Origin: Cellvibrio sp. OA-2007
Lineage (GTDB): Bacteria > Pseudomonadota > Gammaproteobacteria > Pseudomonadales > Cellvibrionaceae
Direction: 5' to 3'
Assembly: GCF_000953825.1 (NCBI RefSeq)
Contig: NZ_BBUL01000091.1
Span: 164,514 to 228,513 of the forward strand
Length of the DNA stretch: 64,000 nucleotides
Numbering within the stretch: the stretch's first letter is position 1; the number at the start of each line of letters is the position of its first letter. Below, in pieces: positions 34,353 to 43,671 of the stretch. A program made the position numbers and the translations under genes. The notes below the pieces were generated by a model. It was not told the DNA's origin, did no database searches, and saw only the letters and a list, made by a program, of their open reading frames with translations.

Positions 34353-35639
34353 ATGGAATTTCTTGATCTCGCTCCCATTACCCGCGCCCAGGGCACCGTG
34401 CAATTGCCCGGTTCCAAAAGTATCTCTAACCGTACCCTGCTGCTGGCGGCGCTGGCGTCAGGTGAGACGGAGATTCGCGATCTGCTGAAGTCGGACGATA
34501 CCGACCGTATGCTGGAAGCTTTGGCGGCCTTGGGTGTGAGCGTGACCAAAACTGGCGAGAACGATTACCGCGTAGTTGGCACCGGCGGCAACTTTGCTAA
34601 TAAAGAAGCGGATTTATTCCTCGGCAATGCGGGTACCGCATTTCGCCCACTGACGGCGGCGCTGGCGTTGAGCGGCGGCACTTACAAGCTGCACGGCGTT
34701 GCGCGTATGCATGAGCGCCCGATTGGCGATTTGGTCGATGCGCTGCGTCAGATCGGCGCGGATATCACTTACCTGGGCGAAGAGGGTTTTCCGCCTTTGT
34801 TGATCAAACCAGCTCAGATCGCCGCAAACGGCAGTATTAAAATTCGTGGCGATGTCTCCAGCCAATTTCTTACAGCATTGCTGATGGCCTTGCCCATGAC
34901 CGGCAAAGAAACTCAAATCGAATTGGTGAGTGAGTTAATTTCCAAGCCTTATATTGAAATCACCCTCAAGTTGATGGCGCAATTCGGTGTGGCTGTGCAG
35001 CGCGATGGCTGGGAGCTGTTTACCGTTCCCGCCGCAACGGGTTACACCAGCCCCGCGACTGTCTATGTAGAAGGCGATGCGTCGTCTGCATCTTATTTCC
35101 TTGCTGCCGGTGCACTCGGCGGCGGCCCGTTGCGGGTGCAAGGTGTAGGTGCAAACAGTATTCAAGGTGATGTGGCCTTTGCCGATGCACTCGAAGCTAT
35201 AGGTGTGACCATTACCAAAGGCGAAAACTGGATTGAAGCCTCGGCGCCATCATTGCCGCTGAAAGCCTTTGATCGCGATTTTAATCACATTCCCGATGCT
35301 GCCATGACCCTCGCTGTTGTTGCGCTGTTTTGCGATGGCCCTTCACGCTTGACCAATATTGCCAGCTGGCGAGTAAAAGAAACCGATCGCATTGCTGCCA
35401 TGGCGACTGAGTTGCGCAAACTCGGTGCGATAGTGGAAGAGGGCGAAGATTGGCTGCGTATTACCCCGGTGAAAGAATTAATTCCCAATGCCGCGATTGA
35501 TACCTATGACGATCACCGCATGGCGATGTGTTTTTCGCTCGCCACTTTTGGCGGCGTGCCAGTGCGGATTAATGATCCGAAATGTACTGCGAAAACCTTC
35601 CCCACTTATTTTGAAGTGTTTGGTTCGGTAGTTAAGTAA
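34353..35639 (+). CDS. aroA: 3-phosphoshikimate 1-carboxyvinyltransferase (EPSP synthase)
   Basis: A 428-residue class I EPSP synthase that joins PEP to shikimate-3-phosphate in aromatic amino acid synthesis. Conserved segments are [37 protein letters not shown] (PEP site) and [17 protein letters not shown] [14 protein letters not shown] near the end. The ATG at 34353 gives the E. coli-like length; six further in-frame codons upstream are unlikely. No pheA/serC-type neighbour is present; it follows the divergent tRNA-Met. Confidence 0.96.
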   Translation: MEFLDLAPITRAQGTVQLPGSKSISNRTLLLAALASGETEIRDLLKSDDTDRMLEALAALGVSVTKTGENDYRVVGTGGNFANKEADLFLGNAGTAFRPLTAALALSGGTYKLHGVARMHERPIGDLVDALRQIGADITYLGEEGFPPLLIKPAQIAANGSIKIRGDVSSQFLTALLMALPMTGKETQIELVSELISKPYIEITLKLMAQFGVAVQRDGWELFTVPAATGYTSPATVYVEGDASSASYFLAAGALGGGPLRVQGVGANSIQGDVAFADALEAIGVTITKGENWIEASAPSLPLKAFDRDFNHIPDAAMTLAVVALFCDGPSRLTNIASWRVKETDRIAAMATELRKLGAIVEEGEDWLRITPVKELIPNAAIDTYDDHRMAMCFSLATFGGVPVRINDPKCTAKTFPTYFEVFGSVVK

Positions 35640-35661
35640 AGAATTACTTATTGTTCTGCAC

Positions 35662-35696
35662 AAAAAAATGCCGCACATGTTGCGGCATTTTTTATG
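35662..35696 (+). terminator. Terminator between aroA and the M48 protease
   Basis: The stem aaaaatgccgca / tgcggcattttt with a 5-nt loop carries an A-run on the left and a T-run on the right, so it can end both convergent transcripts. Confidence 0.88.
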
Positions 35697-35727
35697 GAGC
35701 GATTAAACGTTTTTAAAATACAACTTT

Positions 35728-38055
35728 TTAAAATAAGAAGCCGAGTTGCGGTGCTGCGGTCATAAACAAGGCGCCACTGATAATGCTGCCTGCAATCAAC
35801 AAGCGGAACATTGCTGCACCAAAGCCGTCGGCGGTTTGGAATTTGTCCCACAAGTCGAGCCGTTTTTGCAGCGCGCGCTCTTCGCCGGGTGTCAGGGTTG
35901 GATACTCGGTGGGAATTGTCGCTGCGTCGGGCGCATCTTCTGTTGCTTCACCTTTATTTATCCACACGGCTACGCGCGTTTCGGTTTGCAGTAAATGGGC
36001 AAGACTGATTTGGCGCAGTGCACCCAACCAACCCAACGCTGAATTTATCCAGCTATCGACGGCGTTGAGCCAACTACTCATGTTTTCGCGGGTGGGTGGT
36101 ACAAACGTAAATTCGCCCAGTGCAGCGCTCCAATTTTCAATCTCTAATTTTTCGCGCACTGCGGGCGGCAGGTTTACCTGCTGGGCGCCCTGATAAACAG
36201 CGTACAGTGCGCTGAATACTTCGTGCCCGGCTTTGACCAAACGATCCAGCTCGCGTTTGCTCACGTTGCGGTCGGCAGTCACCACCGCATAGGTGTTGTT
36301 CATCAGTGCGCGGCTATCAACAATATTGGCGTGTTGGTGATCGGCATAGTGCAGCAGTGCCAGCAAACCGTTTAAATATTTATCCCAGCCTTTACCTAAT
36401 TTGCGCGCGGCCAACATGTGCGCCGTGCGGCATTCCATATCGTGTTTAAGAACTTCCTGGTGCGCAGCAGAGCATTCATCAGTCAGTGTTTCAATGAGTG
36501 CGGGCAGTTCGCGTTTTTTAACTTCTTTGCCGCGAAAACGAATCACGCCATCCGGTGGTGTGTAAAAACCATCGCGCAATGCGATCAATAAATTGCGCTC
36601 TTTTTCCAGCATGCGCAGACTGTCCAGTTTTGCAATGAGTGCTTCCGGATAGAGTGCGCTGAGCGCATTTTGCACCGAATCGATTTTAATATCGTACAGC
36701 TGATGATGTTTTTGTGATGAGCGCACAAATGAGCGGCCAAGATAGGCACCGCGATAGCGGCCATTTAAATATTCGTGAGTGTAACGCTTGTCCAGCTCGG
36801 CGAAAATTTCGTCATCGGGTTTGAATTCCAATTTGAAGCGTTCGAGTAAGCGCTGGGTAAACTTTTCCTTGAGTGCGTTGGCATCATCAAAAATAATCCA
36901 GCTGCTGCGATTATCCAGCACACCGGGCACGTAGATCTTTTTAGCGTTTTGCTCGCGCTCATGGTTGTAAGGATGCGTCGCCCACATGCGCGGAGGCTGT
37001 GCAATCTCGGCGGTAAAAACGCGATGTTGCTCGGGTTGCTGGCCGGGAACATTGGCGACTTTGCCGTACAGTGGATCATTGAGGATTTTGGCAGTGTGCT
37101 GCATGACCCGGGTTTGAATCGCAAATACATCTTTACTGGCGACGCCTTGATTCACCTGATCGTTTAGAAAGCCTTGCGCGCTGTCCCATGCTTCATCGGC
37201 CGCTTGCAATTTATGCAGTGCGTGAATCAGGGCATCGCTACCGGTTACAGACACGGCGACCAAATCGGCCTGGAACTCCATCTCCCGTGACAGGGCGCGC
37301 TGCGCGAGCAATACCAGATTAAAAAATGTCTCCATAGTGGCGCGCAGTGACCAGACGATTAAACGCAAGGTCCAGCCAATCCAGGCGATACGGATATCGA
37401 TGTTGGACAGAAAACGCAAAAATTTATCCAGCGCATCGCGGCGCGCAATAATATGCGCAGCAATTTGTTGTGCAACATAAACCCAGTTGCCTAATGCCAT
37501 AGAGCGCTGGGCAAAATGGCCAAACTCATGCGCGAGTACCGCTTTTAGTTCACTGATGGTGAGCGCATTAACCAGCGGCAAACCAATTTCCAAATTCTTT
37601 CTGGAAGGAAAAATAAAATTGAGTAGCGACAAATCGTAAAATACACAGGCGTTAACGCGCGGTGATAAAAATACCCGATGCGGACGCGGCGCACCGGTTT
37701 CATCGGCCAGACGATTCAAAAATGCGATGAGTTGCGGCTCGCTGCTAGCGGTGACTTCGTAGTCTTCTGTCATGCTGCCTTTTTTTACAAACAGCAGCGC
37801 CTTGATCATAAAGATCGCTAAAAACCCGGAGCTAAGAGCGAGCACCCAGATAAAAATGTTGGGTTTATTGCTCGCGATCTGAGTCTCAATCAGGTGATAT
37901 GCAGACCAGGCAAACCAGCCGGTTATAGCGAGATAAAACAGGATAAAGCCCAACAACCCCAATGCGGCGAGTGCTGCCTGGCGTTTATGGGAGCTGCTGG
38001 GTTTAGTGAGGTCGGCGGGAACGTTGGCAGGGTTGGCCGGGTAAATATGATCCAT
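35728..38055 (-). CDS. Large M48 family membrane metalloprotease
   Basis: A ~775-residue protein with two N-terminal membrane helices (LGFILFYLAITGWFAWSAY and FIWVLALSSGFLAIFMIKALLF) and an M48 zinc site AVLAHEFGHFAQRSM (HEFGH at 176-180). A long C-terminal region of unknown role follows, with a final hydrophobic segment (LLIAGSIISGALFMTA). M48 proteases such as HtpX act in membrane protein quality control; this one is much larger. The start is ATG at 38055, preceded by AGGAA; a TTG two codons earlier is less likely. It is monocistronic. Confidence 0.86.
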   Translation of the reverse strand: MDHIYPANPANVPADLTKPSSSHKRQAALAALGLLGFILFYLAITGWFAWSAYHLIETQIASNKPNIFIWVLALSSGFLAIFMIKALLFVKKGSMTEDYEVTASSEPQLIAFLNRLADETGAPRPHRVFLSPRVNACVFYDLSLLNFIFPSRKNLEIGLPLVNALTISELKAVLAHEFGHFAQRSMALGNWVYVAQQIAAHIIARRDALDKFLRFLSNIDIRIAWIGWTLRLIVWSLRATMETFFNLVLLAQRALSREMEFQADLVAVSVTGSDALIHALHKLQAADEAWDSAQGFLNDQVNQGVASKDVFAIQTRVMQHTAKILNDPLYGKVANVPGQQPEQHRVFTAEIAQPPRMWATHPYNHEREQNAKKIYVPGVLDNRSSWIIFDDANALKEKFTQRLLERFKLEFKPDDEIFAELDKRYTHEYLNGRYRGAYLGRSFVRSSQKHHQLYDIKIDSVQNALSALYPEALIAKLDSLRMLEKERNLLIALRDGFYTPPDGVIRFRGKEVKKRELPALIETLTDECSAAHQEVLKHDMECRTAHMLAARKLGKGWDKYLNGLLALLHYADHQHANIVDSRALMNNTYAVVTADRNVSKRELDRLVKAGHEVFSALYAVYQGAQQVNLPPAVREKLEIENWSAALGEFTFVPPTRENMSSWLNAVDSWINSALGWLGALRQISLAHLLQTETRVAVWINKGEATEDAPDAATIPTEYPTLTPGEERALQKRLDLWDKFQTADGFGAAMFRLLIAGSIISGALFMTAAPQLGFLF

Positions 38056-38278
38056 AGTCAAACTTCCTTTGTCGGGTATTAATTGTTGAATTTTGGGGTG
38101 CCGCAGTAACTATAGGGTTACAATTATATTTTTTGGGCGTGCTGAGTTTAGTGGTGGCGGCGCTGTTCGGCAATTGGGCGACGGGAGCGAGCGTTAGAAT
38201 TTTTTGCACGAATACTGATTATTTAACGGATTCAGGTTGTTAGGCGGTGGCAACCGATTTAGTGATAGGAGCCGATTC

Positions 38279-39769
38279 ATGTCATATCAACAACTGCAGC
38301 AACGCTTTTTAAAAATTTCCCACTTCAATCACCTCGATGCAATCTGCTCCTGGGATCAGGCAGCGGTAATGCCCGATGGCGGCAATGATGCACGGGGTGC
38401 AGCTATGGCCGAACTGTCGGTGTTAATTCATCAACTCACTACCGCACCGCAACTGGCCGATTGGATTGCAGCGGCAGAAATAGAAAGACTTGATGCACAA
38501 CAAAAAGTGAGTCTCGCTGCAATCAAACGCCGCTGGCAGCAGGCTAATCAGTTACCGGAAGAGCTGGTGATGGCACAATCGCTCGCTAACTCCACTTGCG
38601 AGCATGCCTGGCGCGAGCAGCGCAAAAATAATGATTGGCAGGGCTTTAAAACCAATCTTGCCAAGGTGGTGGAATTAGCCCGAGAAGAAGCGCAGATACG
38701 CGCGGCGGGTACTGCGTTGAGCCGCTACGACGCGATGCTCGAACTTTACGAGCCGGGTATGAACTGTGAAAAATTGGATGTGTTGTTTGGTGAGGTAAAA
38801 ACCTGGCTGCCGGAATTTATCCAGCGCGCGGCGGATATTCAAGCGCGAAAAATATTCATCATACCGGAAGGCCCGTTTGCCATCGCGCAGCAAAAAGAAT
38901 TGGGTTTGGCGGCGATGCAATTGCTCGGTTTTGATTTTAATCATGGCCGTTTGGATGTGAGCGCCCATCCGTTTTGCGGTGGTGTGCCCAGCGATGTGCG
39001 CATTACCACGCGTTACGACGAAAGCGATTTTATGAAGGCGCTATTTGGTGTGATTCATGAAACCGGTCACGCGCGCTATGAACAAAATCTTCCGTTGCAG
39101 TGGGCGGGGCTGCCGGTAGGTGAGGCGCGCTCGATGGGTGTGCATGAATCGCAAAGTTTATTTTTTGAAATGCAATTGGCGCGCTCGCCGGAGTTCACCC
39201 GGTTGTTAGCACCTATTGCAGCAAAACTGCTTGGCCGCGAGCAGGATGCCGCGTTTAGTGAAGCCAATCTCTACGCCGTTAACACGCGTATGAAACGGGA
39301 TTTTATCCGTGTGGATGCAGATGAACTGACTTATCCCGCGCATGTGATTTTGCGCTACGAAATTGAGCGCGCATTGATTGAAGGCGATATCGAGGTGGAT
39401 GACATTCCCGCGCTCTGGAACGAAAAAATGCAGGCTTATTTGGGGCTATCTACCGAAGGCAATTATCGGAACGGCTGCATGCAGGATATTCATTGGGCAG
39501 GCGGTTCGTTTGGTTATTTTCCCTCCTACACTCTGGGCGCTATGTATGCTGCGCAAGAATTTGCTGCAGTGGAGCGCGCAGCTCCGCAGCTGCGTGAAAA
39601 AATCGCCGCGGGTAATTTGAATGAGTTGTTTCAGTGGTTGAAAGATAATATCTGGTCGAAAGGCAGTCTGTTATCGACCGATGAACTGATGATTGCCGCA
39701 ACCGGCGAACCATTGAACGCGCGTTATTTTAAAGCTCATCTTGAACGCCGTTATTTATCCGCTGAATAA
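38279..39769 (+). CDS. M32 family thermostable carboxypeptidase
   Basis: A 496-residue metallocarboxypeptidase of the M32 family, removing C-terminal residues from peptides. The zinc motif HETGH lies at 260-264 (GVIHETGHARYEQNL), with the family motifs GVHESQSLFFE and DELTYPAHVILRYEIE. The ATG at 38279 follows TAGGAG; the 14 in-frame codons upstream are not family-like. It is cytoplasmic by lack of a signal peptide. A YegD-type Hsp70 gene follows 39 bp later, so a peptide/protein-handling pair is possible. Confidence 0.93.
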   Translation: MSYQQLQQRFLKISHFNHLDAICSWDQAAVMPDGGNDARGAAMAELSVLIHQLTTAPQLADWIAAAEIERLDAQQKVSLAAIKRRWQQANQLPEELVMAQSLANSTCEHAWREQRKNNDWQGFKTNLAKVVELAREEAQIRAAGTALSRYDAMLELYEPGMNCEKLDVLFGEVKTWLPEFIQRAADIQARKIFIIPEGPFAIAQQKELGLAAMQLLGFDFNHGRLDVSAHPFCGGVPSDVRITTRYDESDFMKALFGVIHETGHARYEQNLPLQWAGLPVGEARSMGVHESQSLFFEMQLARSPEFTRLLAPIAAKLLGREQDAAFSEANLYAVNTRMKRDFIRVDADELTYPAHVILRYEIERALIEGDIEVDDIPALWNEKMQAYLGLSTEGNYRNGCMQDIHWAGGSFGYFPSYTLGAMYAAQEFAAVERAAPQLREKIAAGNLNELFQWLKDNIWSKGSLLSTDELMIAATGEPLNARYFKAHLERRYLSAE

Positions 39770-39808
39770 ATTGAGAATTTTTTTTAACGCTGTTGTTGGA
39801 AGCGAAAT

Positions 39809-41176
39809 ATGTTTGTTGGCTTTGATTATGGTACGTCTAACTGTGCTATGTCTTATATGGATCAAGACGGTGCAAGTTTAATTCCACTCTATGGTGATAA
39901 TACCTTTGTACCCTCTACGCTCTATGCATTAGAGCGCGGATTTATCGCGGAGCTGATTGCACAACAGGTGCAGGATGGCGAGGCAAAAATCCATTACACC
40001 CAAAGCCGCTCAGCGCTGCTCGGGCAGGCGCGCGCCGGAAAAGTGGAGCATGATCTCGATCATGTGCGCGACGGAATTTTTTTTGGTAGTGAGGCCATAG
40101 AGCATTACATCAGTGCGCCGGGCGAAGGTTATTTTATTAAATCGCCCAAATCCTTTTTAGGTGCGAGTGGTTTGCGCCAGCAGTCGGTCGATTTTTTTGA
40201 GGATGTAGTGGCGGCGATGATGCTCAACGTTAAACAGCGCGCCGAGCAGTATTTGCAACAAGTGATTACTCAAGTCGTGATTGGCCGCCCGGTTAACTTT
40301 CAGGGCATTAATGCACAAGAGAGCAACCAGCAGGCGCAAGCGATTTTGGCGGCAGCAGGCAAACGTATTGGTTTCACCGATATAGAATTTTTGTTTGAGC
40401 CACTTGCGGCCGGATTTGATTTTGAAACACGGCTGACCGAAAACAAAACCGTGTTGGTAGTGGATGTGGGCGGCGGTACCACCGACTGCTCTATGGTATT
40501 GATGGGGCCAAACCATATTCAACAGCTCGACCGCAGCCAGGACTTTCTCGGTCATACTGGTGAGCGGGTTGGTGGCAATGATTTTGATATCCAGCTCGCG
40601 CAAAAAATTCTGATGCCGCACTTTGGTATGTTGTCGCCACTAAAAACCGGTCTGCCTATGCCATTAATGCCATTTGTAAATGCGATGGCAATTAACGATA
40701 TAGGCGCGCAAACGGAATTTTATGATCTCAAAACCAAATTGCTGTTGGAGCGATTGACCCGCGAAACCTTTGAGCCGGAATTGCTCAAGCGATTTATTGC
40801 CATGCGCGAACACAAACACAATTTTGCGGTGGTGCGTGAAGCTGAGCTGGGCAAAATTGCGCTCTCAGCAGAACCACAACACGGTTTTCCGCTGGATTTT
40901 ATCGAGCCAAATTTAGCACCGGAATGCAGTGCAGAAGATTACGCTGAGGTAAGCGAACAGCTTCTGCAAAAAATCGCCACGCTCATCAGCGAAGCGACCC
41001 GGCAGGCGAGTGTGCAACCGCAAATGGTTTATATCACCGGTGGTAGCGCCAAATCGCCGTTGATCCGCAAGGTAATTCGCACATTATTCGGCGATGAGAT
41101 TGCGATTGTCGATGGCGATCACTTTGGCAGTGTGGCCGCCGGTTTGGGGGTTTGGGCGGGGCGGGTGTTTAGTTGA
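39809..41176 (+). CDS. yegD: Hsp70-like protein YegD
   Basis: A 455-residue actin-fold ATPase resembling the nucleotide-binding part of Hsp70. It has the phosphate-1 loop GFDYGTSNCAMSYM, the phosphate-2 loop VVDVGGGTTDCSMVL and the adenosine motif YITGGSAKSPLIRK. There is no full-length substrate-binding domain, as in YegD of enterobacteria. Its precise role is not established. Its last 8 bp overlap the convergent VapC gene. Confidence 0.9.
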   Translation: MFVGFDYGTSNCAMSYMDQDGASLIPLYGDNTFVPSTLYALERGFIAELIAQQVQDGEAKIHYTQSRSALLGQARAGKVEHDLDHVRDGIFFGSEAIEHYISAPGEGYFIKSPKSFLGASGLRQQSVDFFEDVVAAMMLNVKQRAEQYLQQVITQVVIGRPVNFQGINAQESNQQAQAILAAAGKRIGFTDIEFLFEPLAAGFDFETRLTENKTVLVVDVGGGTTDCSMVLMGPNHIQQLDRSQDFLGHTGERVGGNDFDIQLAQKILMPHFGMLSPLKTGLPMPLMPFVNAMAINDIGAQTEFYDLKTKLLLERLTRETFEPELLKRFIAMREHKHNFAVVREAELGKIALSAEPQHGFPLDFIEPNLAPECSAEDYAEVSEQLLQKIATLISEATRQASVQPQMVYITGGSAKSPLIRKVIRTLFGDEIAIVDGDHFGSVAAGLGVWAGRVFS

Positions 41177-41570
41177 GCCAGTTTTCCAACCGTAAGGCTT
41201 CAACTCGCTCAAATTCACGTAAATTGTTAGTTACCAGTATTAATCCCATGCTGCGCGCGTGCCCAGCAATGTGTAGATCATTAACCCCAATGGGTGTGCC
41301 TTTGCGTTCGAGTTTTGCGCGTATGTCGCCGTATTGTGCTGCCGCTTTTTGGTCGTAATCCAGCACCTGTAAGCGTGAAATAAAATCTTCTACATGTTTA
41401 TGGTTTTCGTCTGGTTTTGCACTTTTTTCGGCACCGTGGAGTAGCTCTGCATGCGTAATCGAGCTGATCGATAGTTGCCCTGCATGGTGGTTAAACGTAT
41501 TAAGAATTTCTACAGGGCGGCGTTTGATTACATAAATGGCAATGTTAGTGTCAAGCATGTACTTAAGCAT
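41169..41570 (-). CDS. vapC: VapC family PIN-domain toxin
   Basis: A 133-residue PIN-domain RNase toxin. The acidic residues are in place: YMLDTNIAIYVI (first Asp), THAELLHGAEKS (Glu), IGVNDLHIAGHA (Asp) and LVTNNLREF (where Asn replaces a commonly seen Asp-type residue). The start abuts the VapB stop with a 1-base overlap, the normal antitoxin-toxin order. Members cleave tRNA or rRNA; the target here is unknown. Confidence 0.93.
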   Translation of the reverse strand: MLKYMLDTNIAIYVIKRRPVEILNTFNHHAGQLSISSITHAELLHGAEKSAKPDENHKHVEDFISRLQVLDYDQKAAAQYGDIRAKLERKGTPIGVNDLHIAGHARSMGLILVTNNLREFERVEALRLENWLN

Positions 41571-41803
41571 TAGAACTCTTCTCGCTCTTGTTGTTCTTGA
41601 GCGCCACGGTCATTCATAAAATCATCACTTACTGTTTCGGTGCTGAGGAAAAAACTATCCCAAGTTGCATCTGCAGGAGAGATGATGCGGTCTTGTCCCA
41701 CCACGCGAACGGTGACTTTTTTTACCTTGTCGGGAAAGCGTGCCTCAGCCGGAAGGCGGACAGATTGGGTGCGGTTGTTGATGAATACAGAACCAGTTGC
41801 CAT
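41570..41803 (-). CDS. vapB: VapB family antitoxin
   Basis: A 77-residue antitoxin with a SpoVT/AbrB-type N-terminal DNA-binding domain (VFINNRTQSVRLPAEARFPD) and an acidic, flexible C-terminus ending QEQQEREEF that would block VapC. It is the upstream partner of vapC and probably represses the shared promoter around 41804-41878. Confidence 0.92.
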   Translation of the reverse strand: MATGSVFINNRTQSVRLPAEARFPDKVKKVTVRVVGQDRIISPADATWDSFFLSTETVSDDFMNDRGAQEQQEREEF

Positions 41804-41878
41804 GACTTTCTCCAGTGTTGATGGGGTGGCTAAATTCTAATCGCATATCTGCCATATGGCAATGCTATATAGCTTGGC

Positions 41879-42622
41879 TTAAGCCTCCAACATTGGATGC
41901 GGAATCCGGCCATCCACTGAAAAATCCTCTCGTTGAAATTCAAAGCCACCGCTGATGCCTGCGCGCACAAAAGTGCAGGTGTCGGTGGTGAAGCGCACAT
42001 GCCAGAGCTGTTGTTGTGCGGGTTCTTTTTCGGCGAAGGCAATGGGCGAAAATACTGCAATATTTTTGCCTTCGGCCAAGCGCGCGGAAGGATAAATAAT
42101 AAATTCAGTGCCCAGTTCGCGCAGTTGTTTACCCAGTTGCTGAGTGTATTCCCATGAGTCGGGGCGATGAATATTGGTGCGCACCGAGTTGAACGATTCG
42201 CTGTGCATATCCAGCGCTTTCTGGCTAATTAACTTGACTGAAAATGCGGTGCGCTGGTCGCGTATTTGCGCTAGTGATCCAAGTGTTATCGGGCCTTGTT
42301 GGAATAACCAAAAGTAGACAGCGGTTTCTGCAAAAGCGGTTTTTAATTCGCAGGAGCCGTAAAAAATGCCGCGCTCCCAGGTGCTGCCAAAACGTGAGCC
42401 GTAGCGCAGCGGCGGATAGCGAAAAGGGGTCATCAATAAATAAGAGAGACCGGTGCAGTCGGCGGGTATTTTGGGTTTGGATGAATCCAACAATTCTTCA
42501 AGGCGGCTCTGTTCCGCAGCAGAATGGGTGATCGCCATAGTGGCTGCGGTTTCTTGTGTTTCCACCACGCGCCAGCAACTGCCAACAATATGCGGCGCGA
42601 GTAATCCGGCTAAATCCTGCAT
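41879..42622 (-). CDS. RES domain toxin (NAD+ phosphorylase-like)
   Basis: A 247-residue RES-domain protein. The name-giving Arg, Glu and Ser are visible: YGSRFGSTWERGIFYGSCELKTAFAE has the Arg and Glu, and LAEGKNIAVFSP-type sequence follows. RES toxins such as MbcT and ParT deplete NAD+ or modify NAD-using enzymes. It lies 25 bp downstream of an Xre/MbcA-type antitoxin gene, a typical RES-Xre pair. It is longer than many RES toxins. Confidence 0.88.
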   Translation of the reverse strand: MQDLAGLLAPHIVGSCWRVVETQETAATMAITHSAAEQSRLEELLDSSKPKIPADCTGLSYLLMTPFRYPPLRYGSRFGSTWERGIFYGSCELKTAFAETAVYFWLFQQGPITLGSLAQIRDQRTAFSVKLISQKALDMHSESFNSVRTNIHRPDSWEYTQQLGKQLRELGTEFIIYPSARLAEGKNIAVFSPIAFAEKEPAQQQLWHVRFTTDTCTFVRAGISGGFEFQREDFSVDGRIPHPMLEA

Positions 42623-42647
42623 CGCAATCCATTAAGCAAAGAGTGGT

Positions 42648-43019
42648 TTAGATGCGCCCGCGCATGGCATCGAGATACCAGAGCACACGCGTCAGCCCAT
42701 CGGCCTTGCGAATCAGTTCGGCAGGCGCTTCTTCGCCTAAGTGATGATTGGGTGTGCTCATCCAGTGTTTCATCGCCTCGCTATTGCCGCCGAGAATCGA
42801 AAACAGTGAGCGATACACACGGATTAGCAGCAGCGACATCTCAAACGGTTTTTGTTCCGGCACTGGCGACGAGCCATTCTTCATCCGCGCGACGGTGGAT
42901 ACAGAAACCCCAATAGCCTCGGCCAGCTGCTCGCGGGCAAGGCCAAGGGCATCGGCGGCGCTGATAACGCTGCCACCCACTAAATTGAGGTCTGAAATAG
43001 AAACCGGTTTGGTGTTCAT
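42648..43019 (-). CDS. Xre/MbcA/ParS-type antitoxin
   Basis: A 123-residue protein with an Xre-type helix-turn-helix (LGLAREQLAEAIGVSVSTVARM) followed by a toxin-binding domain (LLIRVYRSLFSILGGNSEAMKHWMSTPNHHLG), the layout of the antitoxin of RES toxins. It precedes the RES gene on the same strand and should neutralise it and repress the operon. Confidence 0.9.
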   Translation of the reverse strand: MNTKPVSISDLNLVGGSVISAADALGLAREQLAEAIGVSVSTVARMKNGSSPVPEQKPFEMSLLLIRVYRSLFSILGGNSEAMKHWMSTPNHHLGEEAPAELIRKADGLTRVLWYLDAMRGRI

Positions 43020-43200
43020 AGCTTACCCTTGAGTATCAGGTGATTCTTTTGATTATAAGGTGTGTCATATGAATTGCAAGGCTGAAATTTGATCAATCAA
43101 CGGTTTTGCAGGATGTTTTCCCGTTTTCATACCAACTCGTCCATACTCGTGGCCTGTAGTTTAGGTATTTATCGCTGATGTTAATGTTTCCGAGGTTTAT

Positions 43201-43620
43201 ATGAATATTTTGCCAAAAGTGGGTGTAGAGAATATTAAGTTGGGGATGAGCCAGCAGCAGGTGCAAGCCCTATTAGGTGCGCCTGCGAATATTGAAAAAA
43301 TCGAGGAAGAAGACATCTGGGAGTTTGAGAGTGGCTTGGAGTTGTCGTTTCAGGCAGAGGACAGTTATCGCTTGAGTTCGATAACGGTGATGGCGGATTC
43401 AGCGCTGCTGGATTCAAAACCCATCATCGGTATTACAGAAGCTGAACTTGAAGCAATATTCCCCTCGTTTAGTTTGGATGAAGATTTTAAAAAAGATGGG
43501 AAAAGCTACTACGCCGATGAATTGCAAATCATGGCGTGGGTTTTTGATAGCGAAGTATTTAATGTGGTTATTTTCCCGGAATATGATGAAGCTACCGAGT
43601 TGCCAATTTGGCCTGCGTAA
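43201..43620 (+). CDS. Hypothetical protein with BamE-like N-terminal motif
   Basis: A 139-residue acidic protein without signal peptide or membrane segment. The start NIKLGMSQQQVQALLGAPANI resembles the two-helix motif of BamE/SmpA-like domains, but the rest (LELSFQAED, LPIWPA end) is not recognised. It could be a small cytoplasmic accessory or immunity-like protein; there is no neighbour that settles this. The ATG is at 43201 with a weak ribosome site. Confidence 0.6.
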   Translation: MNILPKVGVENIKLGMSQQQVQALLGAPANIEKIEEEDIWEFESGLELSFQAEDSYRLSSITVMADSALLDSKPIIGITEAELEAIFPSFSLDEDFKKDGKSYYADELQIMAWVFDSEVFNVVIFPEYDEATELPIWPA

Positions 43621-43621
43621 A

Positions 43622-43653
43622 TAAAAAGTGGAGGCAAGATAATTGCCTCCACT
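43622..43653 (-). terminator. Terminator after the TauE/SafE gene
   Basis: An 11-bp perfect stem (agtggaggcaa / ttgcctccact) is followed on the minus strand by a T-run. It lies 19 bp beyond the stop at 43672 and just past the convergent hypothetical gene. Confidence 0.85.
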
Positions 43654-43671
43654 CGTATGGCACTGCTGCCG

